Source: an uncultured beta proteobacterium (GTDB lineage Bacteria > Pseudomonadota > Gammaproteobacteria > Burkholderiales > Burkholderiaceae_C). Taken from it: a stretch of 33,959 bases of DNA. The DNA lies in NCBI GenBank assembly GCA_903870065.1, contig CAIQBN010000498.1:1-33959 (forward strand), in the 5' to 3' direction. A program made the position numbers and the translations under genes. Shown piece by piece: positions 8,636 to 17,042 of the stretch; the first letter of the stretch is position 1, and each line of letters opens with the position of its first letter. The notes beneath the pieces were generated by a model that was not told where the DNA came from, searched no databases, and saw only the letters and a program-made list of their open reading frames with translations.

Positions 8636-11600
8636 ATGCAGCTTCCCCTGGGCGAAATTGAAACTCTGACACGGGTCCTGTCAATGGTTGCCGGCCTGGC
8701 AGCCCTGGGGTGGGCTCTGCTTGGCATGAGTCTCAATATTTCGCGCACGGCCACACTGTCGTTTTGTGCCGCTAATTTGTTGGTGGTAGGGGGCGAAATC
8801 GCATCCCAATTTCGCGGACCTGATGTCAGCCTTTTTGACTTCTACCACTCACCCAGCGCCTCGGTCGTGATGTTTCTTGGTGTGTCGCTGCTGTTTCGCT
8901 CCGGAATGCAGGAGTTGCACGGTGTGCACTGTCGTTTTTGGCGTGATGCCTTGTTGACCTGTGTTCTTGTTTTACTGGTTTGGATTTGTGGGGAAGTTAT
9001 TGGCCTCCGTAGCCCGGCCATGGTGGCTGTGTTTTTGACGGCCGGTGGCTTGTGCCTGCTCGGTTTTTATGAAGCTGGTCGCCATTTGAGAAAAACCATT
9101 GGCCGCGTGACGAGCGTGCTGCTGACCGGACCCTTCGCAGCGGTTGGCGCACTCTTCATTTTGCGGGTCTTTGATCAGACCATTGGCCCCCCATCGCCCA
9201 ATGCAGCGTTGCAGGCTAATAACCTGTCTATCAAATTTGAGCTGTGGACCCAAATTGTGGTGTTCCTTCTGATCAATGCGTCCTTGATTGGGCAAACCTT
9301 GTATGCGTTATTCAAAAAGATCAACGATCAGGCGCGCAGATTGCAGACCATTCTGGATACGGCGCCCGTTGGTGTCGCGGTCAGCACCGGAGGCACCATT
9401 CGCTATGCCAATCCGCGACTCACCGAGCTGCTGGACATCAAGACGGGGGATCCCGCGTCCAATGCTCTGGTCACACCGCAAACACGAGACAGGATTGTTG
9501 CCGAGTTGAAAGCGCATGGAGCGGTGACCAACATGGAAATCCAGATGTACTGTCCGCGCCACACCGTGCGTGATCTCCTGGTGACCTATTTGCCCACGGA
9601 TTATGAAGGTCGGCCGGGGGTCCTGGGATGGATGATCGACATCACCGAGCGAAAACGTTCCGAAGTCGAAATTCGCCAAGCCAATGACGAACAAGGCGCG
9701 ATTTTTGAATCAGCGACGATGGGCATTGCCTTCATCAAGGAATGGCAAATTGTGCGTGCCAATCATCGGTTGGCAGAACTTTTCGGTTGGGAATTAGCCG
9801 AGATTCTGGGGCAATCACCGCGTATCTGGTACCCCGACGCAGCTGCAATGGGTGAAGGCCCCTATGAGGACATCAAGCGTGGGGAAATCCACAACAGTAC
9901 CCAGCAACTTGTCCGAAAGGACGGATCGCTTTTCTGGTGCCGCCTAAGTGGAAGCGCGATCGACCCGCATGACTTGAATCGCGGGACTGTCTGGATGTTT
10001 GACGATGTCACTGCTGAGCGTCGGGCCTCGGAACTCATGCGAAAAGCCAAAGAACTGGCTGAAGATGCGACCCGAATGAAGTCTGATTTTTTGGCCAATA
10101 TGAGTCACGAAATCCGCACACCCATGAACGCGATTATTGGCATGGCGCATCTGGCGTTGCAGACCGATCTCAACGCGAGGCAGCGCAATTACATCGAAAA
10201 AGTGGACTCGGCAGGACGCAACTTGCTGGGAATCATCAATGATATTTTGGATTTTTCAAAAATCGAGGCTGGAAAGCTGCGCTTCGAGCTGACCGAGTTC
10301 CACCTCGAAGATGTCATGGAAACGCTGGCGGACGTGTCGATTTTGAAAGCCCAGGACAAAGGGCTGGAGTTGTTGTTTGATATTGGTGCCGAAGTGCCAA
10401 CCTCGCTGGTGGGTGATCCCTTGCGCCTGGGGCAGGTGCTGATCAATTTGGTGGGCAACGCGATCAAGTTCACTGAACGCGGCGAGATCACCGTTGGTAT
10501 TCATGTACTCGATGATGCAACAACTTCAGACACCGAGGTCCGACTCCGCTTTGATGTCAGTGACACCGGTGTTGGCCTCAGCGGCGAACAGCGCGAGAAA
10601 TTGTTCAGTGCTTTTTCGCAGGCGGATGCCTCTACGACGCGTAAGTATGGCGGTACTGGGCTAGGACTCACGATCAGCAAACGATTGGTCGAGCTGATGG
10701 ATGGTCACATCGACGTTCAAAGCCAGCAGGGCGCCGGCAGCACCTTTACTTTCACCGCGCGCTTTGCGCTTCAAATGCATCAGCATTCGAGGGGGCAAGT
10801 CGACGTAGCTGATGCACAGGATTTGCGCATTTTGATGGTCGATGACAATGCGCGGGCCCGCGAAATCATGCTGGCCATCCTGGTTTCCCAGAAATTTGAC
10901 GCGGTCGCCGTCGCCAGTGGATCCGAGGCGATGGTGGCGTTGGAATCGGCGCAAGATTGTGGACGACCTTTTGGGTTGGTCCTGATGGACTGGATGATGC
11001 CGGAAATGGATGGACTGGCAACCGTCCAGCGCATCCGGGCCGAAGCCCGGTTCAGCAGCATTCCAACCTTGGTCATGGTTACGGCACACAGTCGCGAGGA
11101 ATTCGTTGAACAAGCTGACGGGACGCGTATTGACGGGCTGCTCCTGAAGCCTGTGAACCCGTCAACGCTGCTTGATAGCATTTTGTGTGTTTTGGGCAAG
11201 GAGGTCGTCAGCACCGGACGGCGCAAACAGCGGCGGGAAGCCAACCAGGACGCGCTGCAGGCTGTTCGCGGTGCCCATATTCTTTTGGTAGAGGACAACT
11301 TGGTCAACCAGGAATTGGCGCTAGAGATTCTGCAGGGGGCTGGAATTCAGGTCGATGTGGCCAGCAATGGCGCGGAAGCGGTTGCTAAGGTCGCTCGCGC
11401 ACCATACGACGGTGTGTTGATGGATTGCCAGATGCCCGTGATGGACGGATTTCAGGCGACGCGCCTCATTCGTTCCGACAACCGGTTTGCGGACTTGCCG
11501 ATCCTGGCTATGACTGCCAATGCGATGAGCGGCGACCGCGAATTGTGTCTGGCTGCGGGGATGAACGATCACATTGGCAAGCCCATCGATGTTGATCAGT

Positions 11601-12307
11601 TGTTTGTTACCCTGGCGCGCTGGGTCAGGCCCAAGAATCCAGACTCTGCCGGGTTAACGAGTTTCGAAGCAGCAATGGCACCTCAGGAGTCCGACCTGCC
11701 CGCTGTAGTCGGGTTGAATCTGGTGCAGGCGAGCCGGCGCATGGGTGGCAACAACCGACTGATGCGCAAATTGGTAAATCGCTTTGCGCAGACCCAGGCC
11801 GACGCCATGGCCCGCATTCATCGCGCAATCGCTGATGGTGATTGGGAAACTGCCCGGAGGGATGCGCATACCACCAAGGGATTGGCGGGGAATATTGGTG
11901 CCACCGAGTTGATGGCATTGGCGGGGGCTGTCGAAGGCGCGCTGAAGCTGGGGCCGGGCGATGCACTGCAGTCGGCGCTGGCGGCCATGGAGCACGAATT
12001 AAATGTTGTGTTGGCAAATATCGCCGCTGCACTGGTCGAGGCAAACGCTGGAGTGGTGCCAGTGACTCAATCAGTGGAGGTCGACCGTGTGCTGCTGGCC
12101 AGCGAATTGGGCGAGTTGGCCACATTGCTGGCAGACGATGATTCCCGTGCGGCTCGCATGGTGGACAATTTGATCGATAAACTGCGCGCGTGCGGGCAGG
12201 GAGTTTTGGGCAGCCAATTGCAAAAATTGGTGGCCAAATATGAGTACCAGGACGCATTGCAGACACTCCATGAAACCGCGCAGGCGTTGGACATCGCACT
12301 GCACTGA
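8636..12307 (+). CDS. Membrane hybrid sensor kinase: 7TM-like region, PAS-PAS, HisKA-HATPase, REC-REC, Hpt
   Basis: BarA-like one-protein phosphorelay, 1223 residues. About seven or eight hydrophobic segments span residues 10-230, followed by two PAS-type domains (about 235-345 and 350-465). The kinase core has H-box [16 protein letters not shown] with His491, N-box [10 protein letters not shown] and G-box [13 protein letters not shown]. Receiver 1 has Asp785 ([11 protein letters not shown]), receiver 2 Asp930 ([11 protein letters not shown]), and the Hpt domain has His1078 ([13 protein letters not shown]). After Hpt about 100 further residues remain; the last 75 or so look helical and lack a phosphoacceptor-type His motif. 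A GGGAGAG ribosome binding site precedes the ATG. It sits 17 bases before the HD-GYP regulator, its likely output. The signal is unknown. Confidence 0.92.
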   Translation: MQLPLGEIETLTRVLSMVAGLAALGWALLGMSLNISRTATLSFCAANLLVVGGEIASQFRGPDVSLFDFYHSPSASVVMFLGVSLLFRSGMQELHGVHCRFWRDALLTCVLVLLVWICGEVIGLRSPAMVAVFLTAGGLCLLGFYEAGRHLRKTIGRVTSVLLTGPFAAVGALFILRVFDQTIGPPSPNAALQANNLSIKFELWTQIVVFLLINASLIGQTLYALFKKINDQARRLQTILDTAPVGVAVSTGGTIRYANPRLTELLDIKTGDPASNALVTPQTRDRIVAELKAHGAVTNMEIQMYCPRHTVRDLLVTYLPTDYEGRPGVLGWMIDITERKRSEVEIRQANDEQGAIFESATMGIAFIKEWQIVRANHRLAELFGWELAEILGQSPRIWYPDAAAMGEGPYEDIKRGEIHNSTQQLVRKDGSLFWCRLSGSAIDPHDLNRGTVWMFDDVTAERRASELMRKAKELAEDATRMKSDFLANMSHEIRTPMNAIIGMAHLALQTDLNARQRNYIEKVDSAGRNLLGIINDILDFSKIEAGKLRFELTEFHLEDVMETLADVSILKAQDKGLELLFDIGAEVPTSLVGDPLRLGQVLINLVGNAIKFTERGEITVGIHVLDDATTSDTEVRLRFDVSDTGVGLSGEQREKLFSAFSQADASTTRKYGGTGLGLTISKRLVELMDGHIDVQSQQGAGSTFTFTARFALQMHQHSRGQVDVADAQDLRILMVDDNARAREIMLAILVSQKFDAVAVASGSEAMVALESAQDCGRPFGLVLMDWMMPEMDGLATVQRIRAEARFSSIPTLVMVTAHSREEFVEQADGTRIDGLLLKPVNPSTLLDSILCVLGKEVVSTGRRKQRREANQDALQAVRGAHILLVEDNLVNQELALEILQGAGIQVDVASNGAEAVAKVARAPYDGVLMDCQMPVMDGFQATRLIRSDNRFADLPILAMTANAMSGDRELCLAAGMNDHIGKPIDVDQLFVTLARWVRPKNPDSAGLTSFEAAMAPQESDLPAVVGLNLVQASRRMGGNNRLMRKLVNRFAQTQADAMARIHRAIADGDWETARRDAHTTKGLAGNIGATELMALAGAVEGALKLGPGDALQSALAAMEHELNVVLANIAAALVEANAGVVPVTQSVEVDRVLLASELGELATLLADDDSRAARMVDNLIDKLRACGQGVLGSQLQKLVAKYEYQDALQTLHETAQALDIALH

Positions 12308-12324
12308 TTGGAATAGGACAAACC

Positions 12325-13404
12325 ATGCAAGCATCCCATTCTGGCTCGTCCCGGCAGACCGTGTTGATCGTGGACGATACACCGGACAATATTGACGTCA
12401 TGACGGAGGTCTTGTCGCCCCATTACCTCACCAAAGTGGCACTCAACGGTGAACGGGCGCTCAAGATTGCGGCGGGTGACAACAAGCCGGACATCATCTT
12501 GCTCGACATCATGATGCCCGGCATCAGTGGCTACGATGTGTGCCAGCGACTGAAGCGAAACTCCAGCACCCAGGGCATTCCGGTGATCTTTGTGACCGCA
12601 ATGAACGAGATCGAGGATGAGCAAAAGGGGCTGGCGTTGGGTGCAGTGGATTACATCACCAAGCCCATCAGCCCGGCGATTGTGCTGGCACGTGTACGCA
12701 CCCATTTGGCGTTATACGACCAGACCCGTGAATTGGAGCGGCTTGTGGCGCTGCGAACTGCAGAGTTGGAAAAGACCCGCAGCCAGATCATTCGCCGCCT
12801 GGGACGAGCGGCCGAGTTCAAGGACAACGAGACGGGCAATCACGTCATTCGCATGAGTCATTACGCCCGTTTAACGGCGCAAGCCGCCGGACTCTCGTCA
12901 GGTGCTGTCGATATCTTGTTTCATGCCGCGCCCATGCATGATGTGGGGAAAATTGGCATTCCGGACAACATTCTGCTCAAGCCCGGCAAGCTCGATGAGC
13001 TAGAGTGGGAGGTCATGCACCAGCACCCGGCAATGGGCGCAGAGATCATCGGTGACCATAAGGACGAGTTATTGCAAGCGGCGCACTGTGTCGCGATAAC
13101 ACACCATGAAAAGTGGGACGGTACGGGCTACCCGAAGGGGTTGAAAGGCGAGGAAATTCCAATTTACGGTCGGATTGTGGCGATCGCAGACGTATTTGAC
13201 GCCTTGACCTCAGAGCGACCCTACAAGAAAGCATGGACCGTCGAGGCCGCTCTTCAAATGATCGAAGAAGGCGCAGGCCGGCATTTTGATCCAGGCCTGA
13301 TGCCTGCTTTTCGCCAAGCCATGCCGGATATGTTGAAAATAAAGGAGCAGTATTCCGAAGACAAAGGGGCGCTGACCGATCTGGATTTCACTGCGCCCCA
13401 ATGA
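12325..13404 (+). CDS. REC-HD-GYP response regulator (RpfG-like cyclic-di-GMP phosphodiesterase)
   Basis: Two-component output enzyme, 359 residues. The receiver (about 10-130) has phosphoacceptor Asp61 in IILLDIMMPGISG. A linker helix leads to an HD-GYP domain (about 155-345) with AAEFKDNETGNHV, the HD pair His205-Asp206 in MHDVGKIGIPD, HHEKWDGTGYP with an intact Gly268-Tyr269-Pro270, and IADVFDALTSERPYK. Intact HD and GYP motifs predict hydrolysis of cyclic-di-GMP. An AGGAC ribosome binding site precedes the ATG. Its position directly after the Hpt-bearing kinase makes it the probable phosphorelay output. Its last 17 bases overlap the end of the convergent pirin gene. Confidence 0.93.
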   Translation: MQASHSGSSRQTVLIVDDTPDNIDVMTEVLSPHYLTKVALNGERALKIAAGDNKPDIILLDIMMPGISGYDVCQRLKRNSSTQGIPVIFVTAMNEIEDEQKGLALGAVDYITKPISPAIVLARVRTHLALYDQTRELERLVALRTAELEKTRSQIIRRLGRAAEFKDNETGNHVIRMSHYARLTAQAAGLSSGAVDILFHAAPMHDVGKIGIPDNILLKPGKLDELEWEVMHQHPAMGAEIIGDHKDELLQAAHCVAITHHEKWDGTGYPKGLKGEEIPIYGRIVAIADVFDALTSERPYKKAWTVEAALQMIEEGAGRHFDPGLMPAFRQAMPDMLKIKEQYSEDKGALTDLDFTAPQ

Positions 13405-14434
13405 AGCGCCCGTCACGGATCTCCAATCGTCCATCGGCATGCCGGGCAAAGCGTCCCTTTTCCCGGGGGTGCACCGGGTCGCTAGCAGTCCATGGCCAGC
13501 CGCCGAATTCCGTGGCTCGGTAGTCAGTAAATGCCTGGTGGATTTCAGCCTGGGTGTTCATGACAAACGGGCCGTATTGTGCAACCGGTTCACCTATGGG
13601 TTGGCCTTGCAAAATCAAAACTTCAGAAGTGTCTGCGCCGTTGAGCAGTTCAACATCGTGCTGCGCCGCCAGTTCCACCGCTGAAGAAGCGGGCACCACT
13701 TGTTCGGCAACCGTGATCGCATTTCCGCGGAAAAAATAGAGCATGCGGCGCGTTCCCAGGCCCTTGGCCGCTGGGAGAGTCCAGCGCGCTCCTGGCTCCA
13801 TCTTTACGGTCCAGATCGCAAGATCCGATTGGGCGTGTGAGGCCCATGAATCCGGTGGCGGTGGCAGGCCGCGGGCGTCGCCAACGCTGCCGGCAATGCA
13901 GGTTATCTCGGTGGTCTGACCCAACGCGTCTGTCACCTGCACGCGGGCGAGGTCTTCGCGCCAGAACATCGTGAAGTGCGGAGAAACCATTTTGTTTTTG
14001 GACGGCAGGTTGAGCCAGATCTGAAACAGTTCGGCCGGGTTGGGTTGCTCGGCTTGCAGCAGTGGAAACATCTCACTGTGCACAATACCCTTACCCGCTG
14101 TGAGCCATTGCACGTCTCCACCGCCAAACCGGGCTGTGGCACCGAGTGAGTCGGAGTGGTCAATCAAACCCTGCCGGGTTATGGTGACGGTCTCAAATCC
14201 CCGGTGCGGGTGCGAGGGAAAGCCGGGAACGGTCTGCCCGTGGTACATGCTCCAGCCGTCTTTGCCAGAAAAGTCCTGCCCCAGGTTGCGTCCCGTCAAG
14301 GATTCGATCGCCGGGCCCATGGCTGCATTGCCGTGTGGGTAGGCATCGTTGTGGTGCACGCAAAAGAGGAATGGATCCAAGGTCTGCCAGGGAAAGCCAA
14401 GGGGTTGGATTGAAAGGATGGTGTGTGTCTGCAT
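13388..14434 (-). CDS. Pirin family cupin protein
   Basis: Cytoplasmic double-cupin protein, 348 residues. The four metal ligands of the family are visible: His75 and His77 in SHPHRGFET, and His119 and Glu121 in GIVHSEMFP. Bacterial pirins include quercetin dioxygenases and metabolic regulators; substrate cannot be assigned. The frame is open up to 14764, but that extension is rich in Cys/His/Arg and unlike the family, so I take the ATG at 14432-14434 (MQTHTILSIQPLGFP). The protein is longer than many pirins (about 230-300), with the extra length in the second cupin and the C-terminus. It is convergent with the HD-GYP gene (17-base overlap) and divergent from the sialidase-like gene. No functional link to its neighbours is obvious. 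Confidence 0.9.
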   Translation of the reverse strand: MQTHTILSIQPLGFPWQTLDPFLFCVHHNDAYPHGNAAMGPAIESLTGRNLGQDFSGKDGWSMYHGQTVPGFPSHPHRGFETVTITRQGLIDHSDSLGATARFGGGDVQWLTAGKGIVHSEMFPLLQAEQPNPAELFQIWLNLPSKNKMVSPHFTMFWREDLARVQVTDALGQTTEITCIAGSVGDARGLPPPPDSWASHAQSDLAIWTVKMEPGARWTLPAAKGLGTRRMLYFFRGNAITVAEQVVPASSAVELAAQHDVELLNGADTSEVLILQGQPIGEPVAQYGPFVMNTQAEIHQAFTDYRATEFGGWPWTASDPVHPREKGRFARHADGRLEIRDGRFIGAQ

Positions 14435-14545
14435 TGGCCGATTTTCGCAGCAATGGCAATAGTTGTTGCATTCGTTGGCCGTCCCGGGGATGCGCAGGTG
14501 GCTGCATCTAAGATACTGGTGTTTTAACCCACAGGCATTGCTGTT

Positions 14546-15733
14546 TTGTTGCTGTTGCAATCTGCTCGATCCGTCTTTGTGCGCTGCTTGCTCGCGCTGG
14601 CAGGGGCGTGCGCCGTGATGGTGTTGGATCAAGCGCAGCGACCGCCATCGCCCGCTCAGGCACAAGCAGTCTGGCCAGTGACCCGCTCTCTTCCGGATTT
14701 TCAGTACCTGCAGGTTGCTGGGCGAGGCCAGATTCCGATGCCCGAGGGCATGGCTGCAGCGCACGCCAGCACCCTGCTACCCATGCCGATTGGTCACACC
14801 GCACAGTTGTTAGTGTTCTGGTTTTCGGGGGACAGGGAGAGTGGCCCCAATGTACAGATCGCCGCATCGGAGTACCAGCGGGCTACGCAACAGTGGAGTC
14901 CGGCGCGATTTGTGGTGAACCGTTTTGTTGTGGGAAATCAGCTGGGTTTTGGCCTGCGCCGTTTAGGCAACCCGGTAGCCTGGTTGGACGGGCGCGGGCG
15001 CATCAACTTGTTTGTAGTAGCCACTGGTTGGGGCGGCTGGGCCGCATCGCGCGTGTTGCACTTGCGCCAGAACAGTGTAGGCAGCGCGTTGGCAGAGTTG
15101 AGTTTTGAGCCCATACGCGTGCTGCCCGTGTCGTGGCTGTGGAACACCAGTTTTCTGGTACGCAACGCGCCGCTTGCGCTGGCCGACGGCGGCATGGTGC
15201 TGCCGGTGCATTTTGAATTGGGCTCCAAGTACCCCGCGTCTGCGCGCTTTGGTTCAAATGGTGATTTTCAAGGGATGGTTCGTCTGTCCCGGCGGCCCTT
15301 TCTATTGCAACCCAGCCTGGTGATGCAATCGCCCACGGCCTGGCTGGCCCTGTTGCGCGATGAGCGCCCGCAGGGGAAAGTGGGCGTATCCCGCACCGAG
15401 GATGGCGGGCTGCACTGGACGGACCTGCCCGACCTTGCGCTGGACAATCCGGACGCTTCCGTGGCTGGATTGGGCCTGGCTGCGGGGCACATGCTGCTGG
15501 CACACAATCCGTCAACCAGTTCCCGCGGCAGCCTCGAACTCAGCCGATCCACGGATGGCAGACAGTGGGAGCGGATGAGGACATTGGAGCGAGGCGCACA
15601 CCATGATGAATTTTCCTACCCGGCCATGGCCTGGGTCGATGACAGCCTTTGGTTGAGCTACACGGTTGAGCGACAGCGAATTGCATGGCAGCGGCTTGCG
15701 GCCCCTGCTGTTCCTGCGGGCGGCAAGCCATGA
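14546..15733 (+). CDS. Secreted sialidase-like (Asp-box beta-propeller) protein
   Basis: Predicted exported protein of about 395 residues in the predicted-neuraminidase family. An N-terminal hydrophobic segment (about 12-27, LLALAGACAVMVL) looks like a signal peptide. Two Asp-box motifs are visible, SRTEDGGLHW (282-291) and SRSTDGRQW (333-341). The ending EFSYPAMAW ... SYTVERQRIAWQRL is characteristic of BNR-type proteins. Family proteins fold as a six-bladed propeller, but the biochemical substrate of this branch is unclear and sialic acid is only one possibility. The start is uncertain: I show the TTG at 14546 because a TAA lies in frame at 14525; an ATG at 14618 would cut into the signal peptide. 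The stop overlaps the ATG of the next gene (ATGA), implying translational coupling. Confidence 0.8.
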   Translation: MLLLQSARSVFVRCLLALAGACAVMVLDQAQRPPSPAQAQAVWPVTRSLPDFQYLQVAGRGQIPMPEGMAAAHASTLLPMPIGHTAQLLVFWFSGDRESGPNVQIAASEYQRATQQWSPARFVVNRFVVGNQLGFGLRRLGNPVAWLDGRGRINLFVVATGWGGWAASRVLHLRQNSVGSALAELSFEPIRVLPVSWLWNTSFLVRNAPLALADGGMVLPVHFELGSKYPASARFGSNGDFQGMVRLSRRPFLLQPSLVMQSPTAWLALLRDERPQGKVGVSRTEDGGLHWTDLPDLALDNPDASVAGLGLAAGHMLLAHNPSTSSRGSLELSRSTDGRQWERMRTLERGAHHDEFSYPAMAWVDDSLWLSYTVERQRIAWQRLAAPAVPAGGKP

Positions 15734-16449
15734 CGGAGGCACTGTTGGCCTGGCTGGCAGCATGGAGCGCCACCAATACACCGGCCCTGCCCACCGGCAC
15801 CGCCATGCACCTATGGCTGCGCATAGGTTGGAGTGTGTTGCTGGCCTGGGCGGGCGTTGCAGGATTGGGTCGCGCGCTGCGCAAGTCTGCATGGCATCCG
15901 CGGTGGCGATGGGCGGGGGCACTTTTGTTGGCGTTATGGGTTTGGTTGCCAGAATCGTATTCCGCTGCCTATTGGCTGGGCCTGGCGTTTCAGATGCCGA
16001 GCCTGGTTGCGGTTTTGTTGTGCATGCTGCTGCTGGTGGACGCGATGGTCAGTGAACGGCGCACTGGCGCTGATCAAATGCCTGTCGCATCCGGGGATAG
16101 TCGCCTGTTGTTGACGCTTGCGGTATTGGGCACCATGCTGGGTTGGGCCTTGTTGCTCGATACCTTTGCGCTGCTGCCAGCGCAACTGTATTCTTTTGGT
16201 TTCAGCCCGGCAGCAACCGGGCTGGCGTTGCTGGTGGTTTTGTTGCCATGGATTATTTCGGGCAATTCAGCCAGCGGTTGCGTGGGGCGACTGGGTCTTT
16301 GGGTTGCACCTGCCGCAGTGGTTGCGTTTGGGCTCTGGCGTTTACCGACTGGCAATGTCTGGGATTCCCTGCTGGATCCATGGCTGTGGCTCGGCTTGCA
16401 GGTCTATGCAGTCAAGGCCTTCTGGATTCGCTATAAAAATAGTAGCTGA
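15730..16449 (+). CDS. Polytopic membrane protein of unknown function
   Basis: 239 residues with about six or seven hydrophobic segments rich in Leu, Ala and Trp; I recognise no family. I choose the ATG at 15730 because it overlaps the stop of the preceding sialidase-like gene by four bases (ATGA), a typical coupled start; the frame stays open to 15685. Hydrophobic segments lie near residues 30-50, 58-75, 80-108, 130-150, 160-185 and 195-230. The last five codons (YKNSS) and the stop codon come from repeat copy B (16430-16477), so the native C-terminus may have been altered by the repeat. Coupling suggests that it works with the secreted propeller protein, perhaps as a membrane anchor or exporter; this is inference. 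Confidence 0.75.
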   Translation: MTEALLAWLAAWSATNTPALPTGTAMHLWLRIGWSVLLAWAGVAGLGRALRKSAWHPRWRWAGALLLALWVWLPESYSAAYWLGLAFQMPSLVAVLLCMLLLVDAMVSERRTGADQMPVASGDSRLLLTLAVLGTMLGWALLLDTFALLPAQLYSFGFSPAATGLALLVVLLPWIISGNSASGCVGRLGLWVAPAAVVAFGLWRLPTGNVWDSLLDPWLWLGLQVYAVKAFWIRYKNSS

Positions 16450-16477
16450 TTGCGCTTATTTGCCGAGGGCTAAGGGC
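16430..16477 (+). repeat. Dispersed 48-base repeat, copy B
   Basis: The same spaced pattern GCTAT-N9-AGCT-N17-GAGGGCTA-N2-GGC as copy A. It overlaps the end of the membrane-protein gene: the TGA stop at 16447-16449 is inside the repeat (AGC TGA). It is followed by an AT-rich tail (TTTTCATAAAA) leading to the GNAT gene. Confidence 0.8.
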
Positions 16478-16526
16478 TGTTTTCATAAAATTAATTCTCA
16501 AAATCACGGTCTATAGGAGTCAAACG

Positions 16527-17042
16527 ATGGTTACCACAGAGGCTTCAAACGCATCAACCTTGCTGTCTCCCATGTCCGAGCCTGAGTTTGCGGATTATCT
16601 GGAGTTTGCGATTCCCGATTTTGCGGCGGACAAAGTCAATGCCGGCCAGTGGTCGACTGACGAGGCACTGGAACTGGCGCGCCAAGGGTACGACGAGTTG
16701 TTGCCGCAAGGTCTTGCAACGCCTGGGCACTTCCTTTATACAGTTCGCAATCAGGCCACGGGCGCTGCCGTCGGCATGGTCTGGTTTGCGGCCCAGGCGC
16801 GCGCCGGCAGGCAGATTGCTTTTATTTACGATGTCTATATCGTGCCGGAGCACCAGCGACAAGGCCATGCCAAGCGTGCATTGGCGGCAATGGAAGACGC
16901 TGCGCTAAGTCAGGGGCTAAGCGGCATTGCGCTGCATGTTTTTGGTCACAATGCGGCTGCACAGGCCTTGTACCGACAGCTTGGTTTTGAGGCCACCAAT
17001 ATCAATATGTTCAAAGCGGTTGGGACTGAAGTGGCGCAATAA
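16527..17042 (+). CDS. GNAT family N-acetyltransferase
   Basis: Small cytoplasmic acetyl-CoA-dependent acetyltransferase, 171 residues. Motif A is clear: FIYDVYIVPEHQRQGHAKRAL (within about 99-119, with the pyrophosphate-binding loop RQGHAKRA), followed by the C-terminal motif NAAAQALYRQLGFE (142-155). The N-terminal 20 residues are low in signature and may be disordered. An AGGAG ribosome binding site eight to twelve bases before the ATG at 16527 supports the start. The substrate (protein N-terminus, amino acid or drug) cannot be inferred. The last 32 bases overlap the end of the convergent GT39 gene. Confidence 0.9.
   Translation: MVTTEASNASTLLSPMSEPEFADYLEFAIPDFAADKVNAGQWSTDEALELARQGYDELLPQGLATPGHFLYTVRNQATGAAVGMVWFAAQARAGRQIAFIYDVYIVPEHQRQGHAKRALAAMEDAALSQGLSGIALHVFGHNAAAQALYRQLGFEATNINMFKAVGTEVAQ

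Noticed and set aside
11625-12401. Long minus-strand reading frame (258 codons) opposite the hybrid kinase
   Set aside because: It lies opposite the Hpt region of a clear gene, is rich in Pro, Arg, Cys and His, and shows no family signature.
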